64,000 nt of DNA from Colwellia sp. (GCA_013215295.1 JABSOZ010000002.1:62001-126000), one strand, 5' to 3'; counted from the first letter of the stretch, positions 38,582 to 49,545 are shown. A program made the numbers and translations. Notes: generated by a model from the sequence alone, not told the origin.

Positions 38582-40450
38582 ATGTATAGCTATTCTCAAT
38601 TATTAATTCGCAACGCCATATTAGGGGTTTTTTTTAATATTCTTATCGCTGCAATGGTGAGTTATTTCTTTTCTTCTTCTCTGTCGAGTAAGCAGCTTGA
38701 GATTCAGAACTCAATTTCAGCAATTATTGAGTTTTCAGATGAAAATAATCAAATAGAAAACGTAGAAAAGTTAATTAATTTATCGAATTTTCATGTGTTT
38801 TCGCTAAAAAAAGACACGAAAGAAATATTTAGTCATAATATTCCTTATGCCAACGTTATCGTATCTTTGATCTCCCCTAAAGTAACGGTTCTCACAAACA
38901 AGTTTAAAACAACCGTTAGCTATCAAATAAACGGTAATGATGATGCGGCGCTCATCTTGAAAATTATATTAGTGTCAATCCTAGCAAGCTTAGCTATTAT
39001 TTTTGTTGCTTGTTCATTAAGTGTTAAACACAGTAAACGACTTGTTTTCGTCGTCAATAAAAAAATAAAGGATGGTATAGCTCAAGTTATATCCATGAGC
39101 AAGCTTGAGCCTGATGATGAAGTAATTGATATTCCGGAATTAGCTTCAGGGTTAAAAAAAGTTGAAGCCTTGATTTCATCGCATGTTAATGATGCATCAC
39201 AACTTGAGAAAAAAGCTTATATAGACCCTGTCACCAAACTGGAGAATCGCAATCGTTTCATCCAATTTTTTGCTAATGACGAAAACCAAGTAGGATTTGG
39301 AGTTTTAGCGATAACTCGATGTTCTGAACTGCAAACAATTAATCAAATACAGGGTTATGGTGAGGGTGACAAATATATTCGAAGAGTCGCTGATATAATT
39401 AAAGGCGTTACTGTTACCTACCGGGGTGCGAGTGTATATCGCCTTAATAGTTCAGATTTTGCAACATTATTACCTAACGTAACATTAAAAGAAGCTGAAA
39501 ACGCAGCTAATGAAATATCGAGTAAGTTTAATGAATATCAGCATGCGTCGGACCTAGATTCAGTCGGTTATACTGGATTAGTCTATTTTGAAAAAGATAA
39601 ACCTTTAGGTGAACTGCTTGCTCTCGCTGACACTGGAATAAGTGTTGCTCAAACTCATCAAATAAACTCTTGGTATTCACAAAGTGAGAGTGATATTTTG
39701 CAGAATTCTAGTGCCAATTACGGTAATCAGAATTGGCGCCAAGAGATAGACAACGTTTTAGAAAACCAACGGGTAAAATTACTCGTACAACATATAAAGC
39801 CTAATAACCGTAATAATAAAGTTTATGGTGAAGTTCTCGCTCGATTTTTAAACTCTAATGATGAGATGCTACCAACAGCTTCTTTTATCGCCATGGCAGA
39901 AAAACTTGACAAGATTGTATCCGTAGACAAAATGATTATTGAAAAAGTTATCAATGAGATTAAAGTAAAAAATCTGCATGACCATTCTTTCGGCGTTAAC
40001 ATCAGTTCACGTAGCATCCATGATGAGCACTTTTTAATTTGGTTAGAGCGTCGTTTATTAAAAGAAGCCAATATCGCTTCGAAATTAATATTCGAAATTA
40101 CGGAGTATGGTTTACAACAAAATATTAAAACGAGTAAACGTTTTATCGATATGATCCACCGTGTTGGATCTCGTATTACTGTTGAGCGTTTTGGCGTTGG
40201 TTTAACTTCATTTAAATTTTTCCGTGATTTAAAACCTGATTTTATTAAAATGGATAGCTCATACACACGTGATATCGATGATGATAAAAACAATCAATAC
40301 TTTATACGCTTAATGGTGGATTTAGCACATAGATTAAGCATCACCGTTCTAGCGGAAAGTGTTGAAAGCCAAGAAGAAAAATTCACTTTAGAGAAGTTAT
40401 TTATTGACGGATGCCAAGGCTTTTACTTAGGAAAACCCGAAGCTATTTAG
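38582..40450 (+). CDS. Membrane protein with degenerate GGDEF and EAL domains (CsrD/LapD-like)
   Basis: The 622-aa protein has two membrane helices (about 10-32 and 125-147) enclosing a periplasmic segment, a degenerate GGDEF domain (about 205-365) and an EAL domain (about 385-620). The GGDEF signature is NSSDF (289-293), so cyclase activity is unlikely. In the EAL domain the motif reads EVL (417-419), and the paired Asp that bind metal are replaced by Glu-Arg in VERFGVGLTSF (535-536), so phosphodiesterase activity is also unlikely. It would then act as a c-di-GMP receptor or adaptor, as in LapD, or like CsrD in small-RNA turnover. Exact orthology is unresolved. Confidence 0.85.
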   Translation: MYSYSQLLIRNAILGVFFNILIAAMVSYFFSSSLSSKQLEIQNSISAIIEFSDENNQIENVEKLINLSNFHVFSLKKDTKEIFSHNIPYANVIVSLISPKVTVLTNKFKTTVSYQINGNDDAALILKIILVSILASLAIIFVACSLSVKHSKRLVFVVNKKIKDGIAQVISMSKLEPDDEVIDIPELASGLKKVEALISSHVNDASQLEKKAYIDPVTKLENRNRFIQFFANDENQVGFGVLAITRCSELQTINQIQGYGEGDKYIRRVADIIKGVTVTYRGASVYRLNSSDFATLLPNVTLKEAENAANEISSKFNEYQHASDLDSVGYTGLVYFEKDKPLGELLALADTGISVAQTHQINSWYSQSESDILQNSSANYGNQNWRQEIDNVLENQRVKLLVQHIKPNNRNNKVYGEVLARFLNSNDEMLPTASFIAMAEKLDKIVSVDKMIIEKVINEIKVKNLHDHSFGVNISSRSIHDEHFLIWLERRLLKEANIASKLIFEITEYGLQQNIKTSKRFIDMIHRVGSRITVERFGVGLTSFKFFRDLKPDFIKMDSSYTRDIDDDKNNQYFIRLMVDLAHRLSITVLAESVESQEEKFTLEKLFIDGCQGFYLGKPEAI

Positions 40451-40606
40451 TTGAATAGATCTGAAACGTAAATTATTCACAACAATATTGCAGAATTCCG
40501 GTACGAAGATAATGCATATGCAACAAAATTTAGGGCATTGAGCAGTTGTCATCTGACCAATAAAGTCGGATAATAGTGTGAATTATCTCATTAAATTAAT
40601 TTTCAA

Positions 40607-41188
40607 ATGACAGATTATCTACTGCTGTTAGTTGGCACTGTATTGGTCAATAACTTTGTGCTCGTAAAGTTTTTAGGTTTATGCCCATTTATGGGTGTAT
40701 CTTCTCGTACAGAAACTGCCATCGGTATGTCATTTGCCACCACCTTTGTGATGACAATTGCCTCGTTACTCAGCTATATTGTAAACACTTATATTTTAGT
40801 GCCATTAGGCCTAGAGTATTTAACGACTATGATGTTTATATTGGTTATTGCCGTTGTTGTTCAGTTTACCGAAATGGTGGTGCATAAAACCAGCGCTAAC
40901 TTATATCGTCTACTCGGTATTTTCTTACCTTTAATTACCACTAACTGTGCCGTATTGGGTGTCGCTTTATTAAATATTTATGAGCAACATAATTTTCTAG
41001 AATCTATCGTTTACGGATTTGGCGCCGCGGTAGGGTTTTCTCTCGTGCTTATTATGTTTTCAGCCATGCGCGAAAAACTGGCTAATGCAGATATCCCTAA
41101 ACCTTTTAAAGGTTCAGCAATTGCAATGATCACCGCAGGTTTAATGTCACTTGCCTTTATGGGTTTTACTGGATTGGTGAAGTTGTAA
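40607..41188 (+). CDS. rsxA: Rsx/Rnf electron transport complex subunit A
   Basis: The 193-aa integral membrane protein has six hydrophobic helices and conserved [19 protein letters not shown] and [16 protein letters not shown], the latter carrying the Cys that binds an intramembrane iron-sulfur centre shared with RsxE. It is the first gene of rsxABCDGE, and its last base overlaps the rsxB start. The complex moves electrons between NADH and ferredoxin-like acceptors coupled to ion flow; in E. coli it keeps SoxR reduced. Confidence 0.96.
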   Translation: MTDYLLLLVGTVLVNNFVLVKFLGLCPFMGVSSRTETAIGMSFATTFVMTIASLLSYIVNTYILVPLGLEYLTTMMFILVIAVVVQFTEMVVHKTSANLYRLLGIFLPLITTNCAVLGVALLNIYEQHNFLESIVYGFGAAVGFSLVLIMFSAMREKLANADIPKPFKGSAIAMITAGLMSLAFMGFTGLVKL

Positions 41189-41754
41189 TGAGCGTGCTAA
41201 TGACCACTTTAATGGCCATAATAGTACTTGGCTCTATGGCACTATTATTTGGCGCTATTCTCGGCTTTGCCTCAGTAAAATTTCATGTCGAAGGTGATCC
41301 TCTTGCCGAACAGGTTGACGCTTTATTACCTCAAACTCAATGTGGCCAATGCGGTTATCCCGGTTGTAAACCTTATGCAGAAGCAGTAGCCAACGGAGAA
41401 GCCATAAATAAATGTGCTCCTGGCGGTGAAGACACGATTAAAAAAATAGCCGACTTAATGGGGGTTGAACCACCACCACTTGATGAAAATCATGATACAG
41501 ATAACTCTCCTACAGTTGCTTTTATTATTGAAGAAGATTGCATTGGCTGCACAAAATGTATCCAAGCTTGTCCAGTAGATGCGATTTTAGGCACAACCAA
41601 ACAAATGCACACCATAATTGCCGACGAATGTACGGGTTGTGATTTATGTGTGGAACCTTGTCCGGTTGATTGCATAGTAATGATCCCTATCGCAAAAACG
41701 CCACAAAATTGGCAATGGGATCTTAATAATATACCAGTAGTACAGCTTGATTAG
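41188..41754 (+). CDS. rsxB: Rsx/Rnf electron transport complex subunit B
   Basis: The 188-aa protein has an N-terminal membrane helix, a 4Fe-4S domain of the FeS type ([19 protein letters not shown]) and two ferredoxin motifs ([16 protein letters not shown] and [15 protein letters not shown]). It is a multi-cluster electron carrier of the complex. The start overlaps rsxA by one base, and rsxC follows 10 bases later. Confidence 0.97.
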   Translation: MSVLMTTLMAIIVLGSMALLFGAILGFASVKFHVEGDPLAEQVDALLPQTQCGQCGYPGCKPYAEAVANGEAINKCAPGGEDTIKKIADLMGVEPPPLDENHDTDNSPTVAFIIEEDCIGCTKCIQACPVDAILGTTKQMHTIIADECTGCDLCVEPCPVDCIVMIPIAKTPQNWQWDLNNIPVVQLD

Positions 41755-41764
41755 GTGAGGATTC

Positions 41765-43780
41765 GTGGGATCAGTTATTGAACGCATAAAGCGGGGACAT
41801 TTTTGGACTTTTCATGGTGGCATTCATCCGCCAGAGCAAAAGTTCTTAACCACTGACAAGCCGATCAGAGCGGTTAGTATACCTGAGCAATTAATATTGC
41901 CATTACAGCAACACATCGGAATTTCTGCAGATTTACAAGTAAATGTTGGTGACAAAGTATTAAAAGGCCAAGCACTGACTAAAAGTACGCACCCGATGGC
42001 TGTACCTATTCACGCTCCAACAAGTGGCACGATTACTGCGATAAAAAATGCCGTAATTGCTCATCCATCAGGTTTGAGTGAATTATGTTTGTTTATTACC
42101 CCTGACGGTGAAGATAGATGGCGAGAACGTAAAATTTGTACTGATCTGGCCAAACTTACCGATAATGATTTAATTGATAAAATTTCATCCGCAGGCATTT
42201 CAGGTATGGGTGGCGCGGGCTTTCCTACTCAAGTAAAAGTCAGCACGCATGAAAAAATAAAATTCCTTATTATTAACGCTGCTGAATGTGAACCTTATAT
42301 CACTGCTGACGACTTATTAATTCGTGAACATAGTCCTTCAATTCTCGATGGTATTAATATTCTTGATAGTATACTTTCACCTGAACATATTCTGATCGGC
42401 ATTGAAGACAATAAACCTGAAGCAATAAAAGTATTACAACAAACAACAGCGAATAATGAAAAAATTCAAGTGTGTGTGCTCCCTACTAAGTATCCCACGG
42501 GTGGTGAAAAACAGTTAATTCAGATATTAACTGGGCAAGAAGTTCCTGCCGGTGTTTTACCGAGTTCATTAGGTATTGTCATGCAAAACATTGCGACTTG
42601 CTTTGCTATTGCAGATGCCGTGATAAATGATATTCCCTTGATAAAAAGGGTGGTTACGGTAAGTGGTCAAGCCCTACAAAAACCACAAAATGTCTGGTCT
42701 TTACTTGGCACGCCAGTAGGCTATCTACTGGAACAATGTGGCTACCCGAATAAAGATAAAAAGCATATTATTATGGGTGGTCCAATGATGGGCTATAGCT
42801 TACCGACTGATCAAGTTCCGGTAGTCAAAACAACTAATTGTATACTTGCCCCCAGTGAAATAGAAATATCGTCCCCCTACTCAACAGGAACCAGAGAAGT
42901 TGAGTGTATTCGATGTGGTCAGTGTAGCGATGTTTGTCCAGCTCAATTATTACCCCAAGAATTACAATGGAGTGCTAAAGCTAAAGATCATCAACAACTT
43001 AATAAATTGAATTTATTTGATTGTATTGAATGTGGTGCGTGTGCTTATGTTTGTCCTAGCCAAATTCCATTAGTAAATTATTACCGCATTGCAAAATCTG
43101 AAATTCGTCAACAGACACAACTTGATATAAAAGCAGAACATGCAAAAGTAAGATTTGAAGCGCGAAAAGAGCGTTTAACAAGAGACAAAATAGCCCGAGA
43201 AGAAAAACAGAGGGCTGCAGCAGCGGCACGTAAAGCGCGTATGAATTCTGGTACAACTGAAGCAAAAAGTGAAATGTCAGCGGTTGCCCAAGCCTTAGCT
43301 CGTGTAAAAGCGAAGAAAGCACAAACAAAGGTTCAAGCGCCTATTAACCAAGAAACACCTACAGCGAATGTAGCTCAAAAAAGTCAAGTCGCTGCAGCTA
43401 TTGCTAGAGCCAAAGCGAAAAAACTTGCAGCTCAACAGAATATAGCTGTTGAAAAAACTATACTTGTTGACCAAAATACCGATACATCAAAGCCAGCTGT
43501 CGATAAAAAAGCAAAAATCGCCGCAGCAGTGGCAAAAGCCAAAGCTAGAAAATTTGCTGACAAAGCGCATGTTAAAAATGTAAACGTTGATGATAAACCG
43601 ATTGACGATAAGGTTGAACAAGTCAGTAATACAGAAAAAACGCTTGTCGATAAAAAAGCAAAAATCGCCGCAGCAGTGGCGAAAGCCAAAGCGAGAAAAC
43701 TTGCTGAACAACAAGCTAAATTAGCCGCTACTCCTAGCAATGAAATAACAAACGAAAAACCGAAATCAGAGTCGACATAA
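41765..43780 (+). CDS. rsxC: Rsx/Rnf electron transport complex subunit C
   Basis: The 671-aa protein starts at GTG (GGTGAGG upstream). It has the RnfC barrel-sandwich domain (about 30-110), the NADH/flavin-binding region GISGMGGAGFPTQVK (about 145-160), an SLBB-type part, and two ferredoxin motifs (CIRCGQCSDVCPAQL; CIECGACAYVCPSQI). From about residue 455 the tail is a Lys/Ala-rich helical extension containing repeats of KIAAAVAKAKARK. Similar tails occur in E. coli RsxC and vary in length. Confidence 0.96.
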   Translation: MGSVIERIKRGHFWTFHGGIHPPEQKFLTTDKPIRAVSIPEQLILPLQQHIGISADLQVNVGDKVLKGQALTKSTHPMAVPIHAPTSGTITAIKNAVIAHPSGLSELCLFITPDGEDRWRERKICTDLAKLTDNDLIDKISSAGISGMGGAGFPTQVKVSTHEKIKFLIINAAECEPYITADDLLIREHSPSILDGINILDSILSPEHILIGIEDNKPEAIKVLQQTTANNEKIQVCVLPTKYPTGGEKQLIQILTGQEVPAGVLPSSLGIVMQNIATCFAIADAVINDIPLIKRVVTVSGQALQKPQNVWSLLGTPVGYLLEQCGYPNKDKKHIIMGGPMMGYSLPTDQVPVVKTTNCILAPSEIEISSPYSTGTREVECIRCGQCSDVCPAQLLPQELQWSAKAKDHQQLNKLNLFDCIECGACAYVCPSQIPLVNYYRIAKSEIRQQTQLDIKAEHAKVRFEARKERLTRDKIAREEKQRAAAAARKARMNSGTTEAKSEMSAVAQALARVKAKKAQTKVQAPINQETPTANVAQKSQVAAAIARAKAKKLAAQQNIAVEKTILVDQNTDTSKPAVDKKAKIAAAVAKAKARKFADKAHVKNVNVDDKPIDDKVEQVSNTEKTLVDKKAKIAAAVAKAKARKLAEQQAKLAATPSNEITNEKPKSEST

Positions 43781-43783
43781 ATT

Positions 43784-44860
43784 ATGGCCTTTTGGATAGC
43801 AAGCTCACCTCATAATCACATTAAAAGTGAAACCTCTGCCATAATGCGACTCGTCATTTATGCGACGATTCCCGGTATATTTGCTCAATGGTACTTTTTT
43901 GGTTGGGGAAATATCATTCATATTTCACTCGCCATTATTACCGCATTAGTCGCTGAATTTACCATTTTATCTTTACGTGAACGTAATATAAAAGCGCAAT
44001 TATTTGATGGCAGCGGAATCCTTACCGCAGTGCTAATTGGTATTAGCATACCCGCAATTGCTCCTTGGTGGATTTCAGTGATCGGCGCAGCTTTTGCTAT
44101 TATTATCGTAAAACAACTTTATGGCGGTTTGGGTCATAACCCTTTCAATCCTGCAATGGCTGGATATGTAATGCTATTGATTTCATTTCCTCTACAAATG
44201 ACATCATGGCAACCACCACTTGAATTGATGGCATTACCTTTAAGTTTTGTTGATACACTTTCGGTTATTATCGGAGGGTTTACTATTGACGGATATTCTG
44301 TAGAACAACTAAGAACCCATATCGACGGTTACACTATGGCTACACCGCTCGATACGGTTAAAACGAATTTAACAATGGGTTTAACGATAGCAGAAAGTAT
44401 GGAAAATCCGGTGATCGGTGAGAACTTTGGCTTAGGATGGGAATGGATTAATGCAGGGTTCCTTCTAGGTGGCTTATTCTTATTAGCCAAAAAAGCTATT
44501 TCATGGGCAACGCCGCTAAGCTTTTTAAGCAGCTTATTTGTTTGCTCATTGATTGCTTTTTTATTCAGTCAAGACAGCAATGCTTCAACCATGTTTCACT
44601 GGTTTAATGGTGCTTGTATGTTAGGTGCATTCTTTATTTTAACTGACCCCGTGTCAGGGGCTACCAGTATTAAAGGACGTATAGTGTTTGGTGCATTAGC
44701 CGGTTTCTTAGTGTTTATTATCAGAAAATACGGCGGCTACCCTGATGCCGTAGCATTCGCAGTATTGATTTGTAATATGGCCGCACCACTCATAGATCAA
44801 TACACTCGCCCCCGTACATATGGGCATAATGTCTCTTCTAACAAAGCGGGGAATGAATAA
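43784..44860 (+). CDS. rsxD: Rsx/Rnf electron transport complex subunit D
   Basis: The 358-aa polytopic membrane protein has the RnfD/NqrB signatures GGLGHNPFNPAMAGYVML and TDPVSGATSIKGRIVFG, the latter holding the threonine to which FMN is attached. About nine to ten membrane helices are predicted by eye. It begins three bases after rsxC and overlaps rsxG by one base. Confidence 0.96.
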   Translation: MAFWIASSPHNHIKSETSAIMRLVIYATIPGIFAQWYFFGWGNIIHISLAIITALVAEFTILSLRERNIKAQLFDGSGILTAVLIGISIPAIAPWWISVIGAAFAIIIVKQLYGGLGHNPFNPAMAGYVMLLISFPLQMTSWQPPLELMALPLSFVDTLSVIIGGFTIDGYSVEQLRTHIDGYTMATPLDTVKTNLTMGLTIAESMENPVIGENFGLGWEWINAGFLLGGLFLLAKKAISWATPLSFLSSLFVCSLIAFLFSQDSNASTMFHWFNGACMLGAFFILTDPVSGATSIKGRIVFGALAGFLVFIIRKYGGYPDAVAFAVLICNMAAPLIDQYTRPRTYGHNVSSNKAGNE

Positions 44861-45522
44861 TGGTTCTTTCAATAAAAACTGCCGTCAGTAGGAATGCCAA
44901 AATTCTTGCCTTGTTTGCCATTGTTTGTACGGCCATCGTAGGTTTAGTTCATTCTCTCACTAAAGATCAGATTATATTTCAGCAACAACAAGATTTATTG
45001 CGTAATTTAAATAGTATTATTGCCGATGATAGTTACAACAATGTTATCTATCAAGATTGTCTTATTTTGCCTGGTGCTGCGTTAGGAACAGCAAGTTCAC
45101 AAAAAGTCTATCGCGCACGAAATAATGATAAACCGATTGCCGCAGCGATTACCACTGTTGCCCCTGATGGCTACAATGGCAATATAGAGTTGCTCATTGC
45201 CATCAATGTTAATGGCAGCGTCAGTGGCGTGAGGACATTAAAACATCAAGAAACGCCTGGCCTTGGCGACAAAATAGAAGTAAGAAAAAGTGATTGGATA
45301 AAAAGTTTTAATACAAAAAGATTGGCAAGTAAAAACGATAGCCGTTGGTTAGTTAAAAAAGATGGCGGCATGTTTGATCAATTCACGGGAGCAACAATTA
45401 CTCCCCGAGCGGTGGTAAAAGCAGTAAGAAACACCGTAATTTATTTCAATGAACACCAAGATAAACTTTTTAACAGTGCAAGTAACTGTCAGAATAAAGA
45501 TTCAGTTAAGGAAACCTTTTAA
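44860..45522 (+). CDS. rsxG: Rsx/Rnf electron transport complex subunit G
   Basis: The 220-aa protein has one N-terminal membrane helix and a periplasmic FMN-binding domain with [12 protein letters not shown] and [14 protein letters not shown], in which the Thr of TGAT is the covalent FMN site. It carries electrons in the periplasmic part of the complex. The ATG overlaps the rsxD stop codon, and rsxE follows two bases later. Confidence 0.96.
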   Translation: MVLSIKTAVSRNAKILALFAIVCTAIVGLVHSLTKDQIIFQQQQDLLRNLNSIIADDSYNNVIYQDCLILPGAALGTASSQKVYRARNNDKPIAAAITTVAPDGYNGNIELLIAINVNGSVSGVRTLKHQETPGLGDKIEVRKSDWIKSFNTKRLASKNDSRWLVKKDGGMFDQFTGATITPRAVVKAVRNTVIYFNEHQDKLFNSASNCQNKDSVKETF

Positions 45523-45524
45523 TT

Positions 45525-46232
45525 ATGAAACTTAACGAGGAATATAAAGAATTAGCTTGGCAAGGTTTATGGAAAAATAATCCGGGTATCGTTCAACTAT
45601 TAGGCTTGTGCCCTCTACTCGCGGTAACCTCAACCTTAACAAATGCAATTGGCTTAGGTTTAGCAACATTGTTTGTACTTATATGTTCAAATGCTACGGT
45701 ATCTGCGATACGTCACTGGGTACCTAAAGAAATCCGGATCCCTATTTTTGTTTTGATCATCGCGTCTTTTGTCACTTGCGTGCAATTACTGATGAATGCC
45801 TACACCTTTGGCTTATATCAATCCTTAGGTATATTTTTACCCTTGATTGTAACTAACTGCGCCATAATCGGTAGAGCTGAAGCTTATGCTTCTAAAAATC
45901 CAATCAAACAAGCAACGTTTGACGGTTTAATGATGGGGTTAGGTTTTCTATTAATACTGATGTTATTAGGTACAGTAAGGGAAATACTCGGACAAGGCAC
46001 ATTATTTGACGGTGCTAATTTATTACTAGGAGAATGGGCAATCATATTACGTGTAGAAGTGTTTCATTTGGACAGTCAATTTTTACTCGCTATATTGCCT
46101 CCTGGTGCATTCATCGTAATGGGTTTATTTATAGCCTTAAAAAATGCTATCGACGATAGAGTTGCAGCGGGTCAACCTAAAGCTGAAAACACAGAAATTT
46201 CGCGCGTTCGTGTCAATTTTGATGAAAAATAA
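45525..46232 (+). CDS. rsxE: Rsx/Rnf electron transport complex subunit E
   Basis: The 235-aa membrane protein is homologous to RsxA and has [19 protein letters not shown] and [17 protein letters not shown], the latter with the paired Cys-containing motif. Six membrane helices and a short charged C-terminal tail are visible. It closes the six-gene rsx cluster and is followed by nth, the same order as in E. coli. Confidence 0.96.
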   Translation: MKLNEEYKELAWQGLWKNNPGIVQLLGLCPLLAVTSTLTNAIGLGLATLFVLICSNATVSAIRHWVPKEIRIPIFVLIIASFVTCVQLLMNAYTFGLYQSLGIFLPLIVTNCAIIGRAEAYASKNPIKQATFDGLMMGLGFLLILMLLGTVREILGQGTLFDGANLLLGEWAIILRVEVFHLDSQFLLAILPPGAFIVMGLFIALKNAIDDRVAAGQPKAENTEISRVRVNFDEK

Positions 46233-46249
46233 CTAAAGAAATAATCCTT

Positions 46250-46909
46250 ATGAATAAAGAAAAGCGTATAGAAATATTAACTCGATTACGTGACAACGAT
46301 CCAAATCCAACGACTGAACTCAACTTTTCTTCTCCTTTTGAACTGTTAATTGCTGTGCTACTTTCCGCACAAGCAACAGATGTTAGTGTGAATAAAGCGA
46401 CGGCAAAGCTTTACCCAATTGCTAACACACCTCAGTCGATCCTTGATTTAGGACTAGATGGTTTAAAATCGTATATAAAAACCATTGGCCTATTTAATAC
46501 TAAAGCAGCTAACACCTTAAAAACTTGTCAAATGTTGGTTGAGTTACATGGTGGTGAAGTTCCAGAAGATAGAGCTTCACTTGAAGCTTTACCCGGTGTA
46601 GGAAGAAAAACAGCCAATGTTGTTTTAAATACAGCCTTTGGACAACTAAAAGATAATGAAGGTAACTATTTTATCGCGGTAGATACCCATATCCAACGAT
46701 TAGCAAATCGTACTGGTTTTGCCAAAGGTAAAACCGTTGAAGAAACTGAAAAAAACATTGTCAAAAATACGCCAAGAAAAACAGAATTCTTTTTTAATTT
46801 ACATCATTGGTTCATTCTTCATGGTCGATATACTTGTGTAGCGAGAACACCACGCTGTGGCTCTTGTATTATTGAAGATTTATGTGAATTTAAAGACAAA
46901 GTCAGTTAA
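46250..46909 (+). CDS. nth: Endonuclease III (DNA N-glycosylase/AP lyase)
   Basis: The 219-aa protein has the helix-hairpin-helix segment [21 protein letters not shown] with the catalytic Lys, the catalytic Asp in [13 protein letters not shown], and the C-terminal 4Fe-4S ligands in [17 protein letters not shown]. It removes oxidised pyrimidines from DNA. It is 17 bases after rsxE. The link to the Rsx redox complex is common in gammaproteobacteria and may reflect iron-sulfur and oxidative-stress physiology. Confidence 0.98.
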   Translation: MNKEKRIEILTRLRDNDPNPTTELNFSSPFELLIAVLLSAQATDVSVNKATAKLYPIANTPQSILDLGLDGLKSYIKTIGLFNTKAANTLKTCQMLVELHGGEVPEDRASLEALPGVGRKTANVVLNTAFGQLKDNEGNYFIAVDTHIQRLANRTGFAKGKTVEETEKNIVKNTPRKTEFFFNLHHWFILHGRYTCVARTPRCGSCIIEDLCEFKDKVS

Positions 46910-46940
46910 CTCAGTAGTAAATCATACAGTAGGAACAATA

Positions 46941-47360
46941 ATGAAATTTTTACATACGATGGTCCGCATACATGACTTGGAAAAGTCGCTCGAATTCTAT
47001 ATTGATCATTTAGGTTTAATCGAAACAAAACGTGTTGATGTACCGAAAGGTAAGTTTTCATTAATTTTTCTAGCAACAGAAATTGGTGGCCCTGAAATTG
47101 AACTGACCCATAACTGGGGTTCTTCAGAAGACTATACTGGTGGAAGAAACTTTGGCCACTTAGCGTTTCAAGTTGAAGATATCTACAAAACTTGTGAAAA
47201 ATTAATGAAGGCTGGTATTGTGATCAACCGTCCGCCTCGTGACGGCCATATGGCTTTTGTAAAATCTCCAGATGGCATATCGATAGAGTTATTACAAAAA
47301 GATGACTCATTAGCTCCACAAGAGCCATGGTTGAGTATGGAAAATCAAGGTAGCTGGTAA
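46941..47360 (+). CDS. gloA: Lactoylglutathione lyase (glyoxalase I)
   Basis: I use the ATG at 46941 ([20 protein letters not shown]), which has AGGAAC upstream, and not the longer frame that overlaps nth. The 139-aa protein has the VOC fold with metal ligands in FLHTMVRI (His), ELTHNWG (Glu region), [13 protein letters not shown] (His) and GISIELLQ (Glu). It converts the hemithioacetal of methylglyoxal and glutathione to S-lactoylglutathione. It lies 31 bases after nth. Confidence 0.94.
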   Translation: MKFLHTMVRIHDLEKSLEFYIDHLGLIETKRVDVPKGKFSLIFLATEIGGPEIELTHNWGSSEDYTGGRNFGHLAFQVEDIYKTCEKLMKAGIVINRPPRDGHMAFVKSPDGISIELLQKDDSLAPQEPWLSMENQGSW

Positions 47361-47469
47361 ATTTCTTTATTAGATGAGTCAATTAATATATTACTGCGAA
47401 TTACTATAAGTTAGGTTATCTCACTTAAACGATTGCCGTTTCATTATTAGTCAACAATCGTTTTAGTCA

Positions 47470-49545
47470 TCACTTGAGCACAGACATTAAATCGCTGTGC
47501 TCGTCCGTCCAAATTATATCGTTCTTTTCTCCAGAATTTTCTGTCGGCCAACGACTACGATAGACTTTTACACGAACATCTTTTAAAAACAACTGATTAT
47601 TTGTCATTAACACCCATTGAACATTATGTTCATTATCTTTATCTGCGTCGGTTTCAACGTAAATAATTTCTTTATCTAAAACATGCGCTAAACCGCGCGT
47701 TAAGTGGGTTAAATCTAAGTGAGAATTTGAAATATGAATAGCCAATACACCATCATCTTTTAAATGTTTAAAATAGAGTAACAACGCCTCTTGCGTTAAT
47801 AAGTGCTGGGGAATAGAGTCACCAGAAAAAGCATCGATCACTAAGGTATCAAATTGCTTACTACCTGAATGGTGTAATTGCTCCTGAAGGCTAACACGAC
47901 CATCTCCTAGAACTAGCTCAATGGTTGCAGCAGAATCTGCTAAGTAACTGAAATACGTTCTTGCTGCTGTTATCACCGCGGGATTTAACTCATAAAAAAC
48001 ATAATTGTCATTTTTGTTGCCATAGGCAGCTAAAGTTCCAGCACCCAAACCAACGAAACCTGCACTGATACTTTTACCTAAATCTTCTTTTTGTCTTAGT
48101 TTTCTTAATTGTTGAAGCACAAGAGCGACACCGGTATTTTTTCTATAATAACTAAGGGGTAACCGCTCTTCCCCCTTCTCTAAAGATTGTGTACCGTGCG
48201 ATGTTGTTCCATCAATCAAACGACGCTGCACTTTATTGTTAACTTCAACATCTTTGACACTTAAAATACCGTAAAAATTACGATCACTTGCAACGTTTGT
48301 TTTAACAAAAAGTGCATTCAAATAACTTAACCCAACCATAAAACTTATCGCTAAAGCAACATTACTAGCGACAAGCCAAGTTTGTGTTTTTACTGTTGTG
48401 CCCTTTTGTGTATAAATACTTAGCGCTAAAAGTACAAACACACTGATAATTGCCAATGGAAATTCTAAAAACTGGTCAAAGATATTTTGCGCAACAAAAG
48501 CAACAAAAGCACTCCCGAGAAAACCACCAAGCGACATAAACAAATAAAACAGGGTTAATTGTTCAACTTCAGGTTTTAATCGCGCTAATTCACCGTGACA
48601 AATCATACAAGCAATAAACAATATGCAAGCATAAATAATAATTTGAGAGACAATATCCAGTTGAGAACCCATAAAATACATTAACAAAGCTAAACAGGCA
48701 GTCAGTACAAAAAGTGCAAACCAATACTCACGAACATACCACTTAGGGCTATGAAAACTAATAATAAAAGTTAGAAGATATAAACAAAGCGGTAAAATCC
48801 AAAGAAATGGCACAGGCGGAATGTTTTGTGTCATAGCATTGGTGGTAGCAACTAATAAAATCACCCCCACCATAGCTAAAGCTATCCACAAAAACTTGTC
48901 TAATAATTGCTTCTTATGTGTCTTTTTAGCATTCAGTACTTTCGTTTTATTATTTTGAATATTTAAGGTTAATTTCGACATTCTCCATAACAAAGTCATA
49001 ATCAGTAGCGCATAACTTACATAGCCAATTGTCCAGTAAAGTGATTGTTGAGATGTGGTCAGAAGAGGCTCAAAGATAAAAGGAAAACTTATCAACGCTA
49101 GCAATGAGCCAAAATTTGATAAAGAATATAATTGATAAGGAAGTTTGCCGACTTCGATATAGGTTAACCACCGTTGTATTAAAGGACCCGTTGACGACAA
49201 GATAAAATAGGGTAAACCTATAGATACAGTAAGTAGGATCAAAATATTCTGTAATGGTGAGGATGCTTGAGAAAAACCATCCCAACTTTGAATGCCGATA
49301 GGAAGAAATATAACACTGCAAATAAGTAAAACGAAGTGAATGCCAAGCTGCTTTTTGACTGACTTAATTTGCGTTAAACAATGCGAGTAAAAATAGCCTA
49401 ATAATAGAAATGCTTGAAAAAATAACAAACATGCTGTCCAAACCGCTGCACCACCACCAAAATAGGGCAAAATTAATTTAGCTATGAGTGGCTGTACTTG
49501 GAAAAGTAAAAAAGCACTTAAAAAAATAATCGCAAGGTATAGCAT
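47470..49545 (-). CDS. Multi-pass membrane protein fused to a spermidine-synthase-like domain
   Basis: The 691-aa protein has about ten to twelve membrane helices in residues 1-420, beginning MLYLAIIFLSAFLLFQVQPLIAKLILPYFGG, a typical start for this fused family. A cytoplasmic spermidine-synthase-like domain follows (about 440-680) with GFVGLGAGTLAAYG and DTLVIDAFSGDSIPQHLLTQE. The substrate and transport role of such fusions are unknown. A pair of tandem short repeats lies downstream of the gene's start. It is convergent with gloA. Confidence 0.85.
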   Translation of the reverse strand: MLYLAIIFLSAFLLFQVQPLIAKLILPYFGGGAAVWTACLLFFQAFLLLGYFYSHCLTQIKSVKKQLGIHFVLLICSVIFLPIGIQSWDGFSQASSPLQNILILLTVSIGLPYFILSSTGPLIQRWLTYIEVGKLPYQLYSLSNFGSLLALISFPFIFEPLLTTSQQSLYWTIGYVSYALLIMTLLWRMSKLTLNIQNNKTKVLNAKKTHKKQLLDKFLWIALAMVGVILLVATTNAMTQNIPPVPFLWILPLCLYLLTFIISFHSPKWYVREYWFALFVLTACLALLMYFMGSQLDIVSQIIIYACILFIACMICHGELARLKPEVEQLTLFYLFMSLGGFLGSAFVAFVAQNIFDQFLEFPLAIISVFVLLALSIYTQKGTTVKTQTWLVASNVALAISFMVGLSYLNALFVKTNVASDRNFYGILSVKDVEVNNKVQRRLIDGTTSHGTQSLEKGEERLPLSYYRKNTGVALVLQQLRKLRQKEDLGKSISAGFVGLGAGTLAAYGNKNDNYVFYELNPAVITAARTYFSYLADSAATIELVLGDGRVSLQEQLHHSGSKQFDTLVIDAFSGDSIPQHLLTQEALLLYFKHLKDDGVLAIHISNSHLDLTHLTRGLAHVLDKEIIYVETDADKDNEHNVQWVLMTNNQLFLKDVRVKVYRSRWPTENSGEKNDIIWTDEHSDLMSVLK

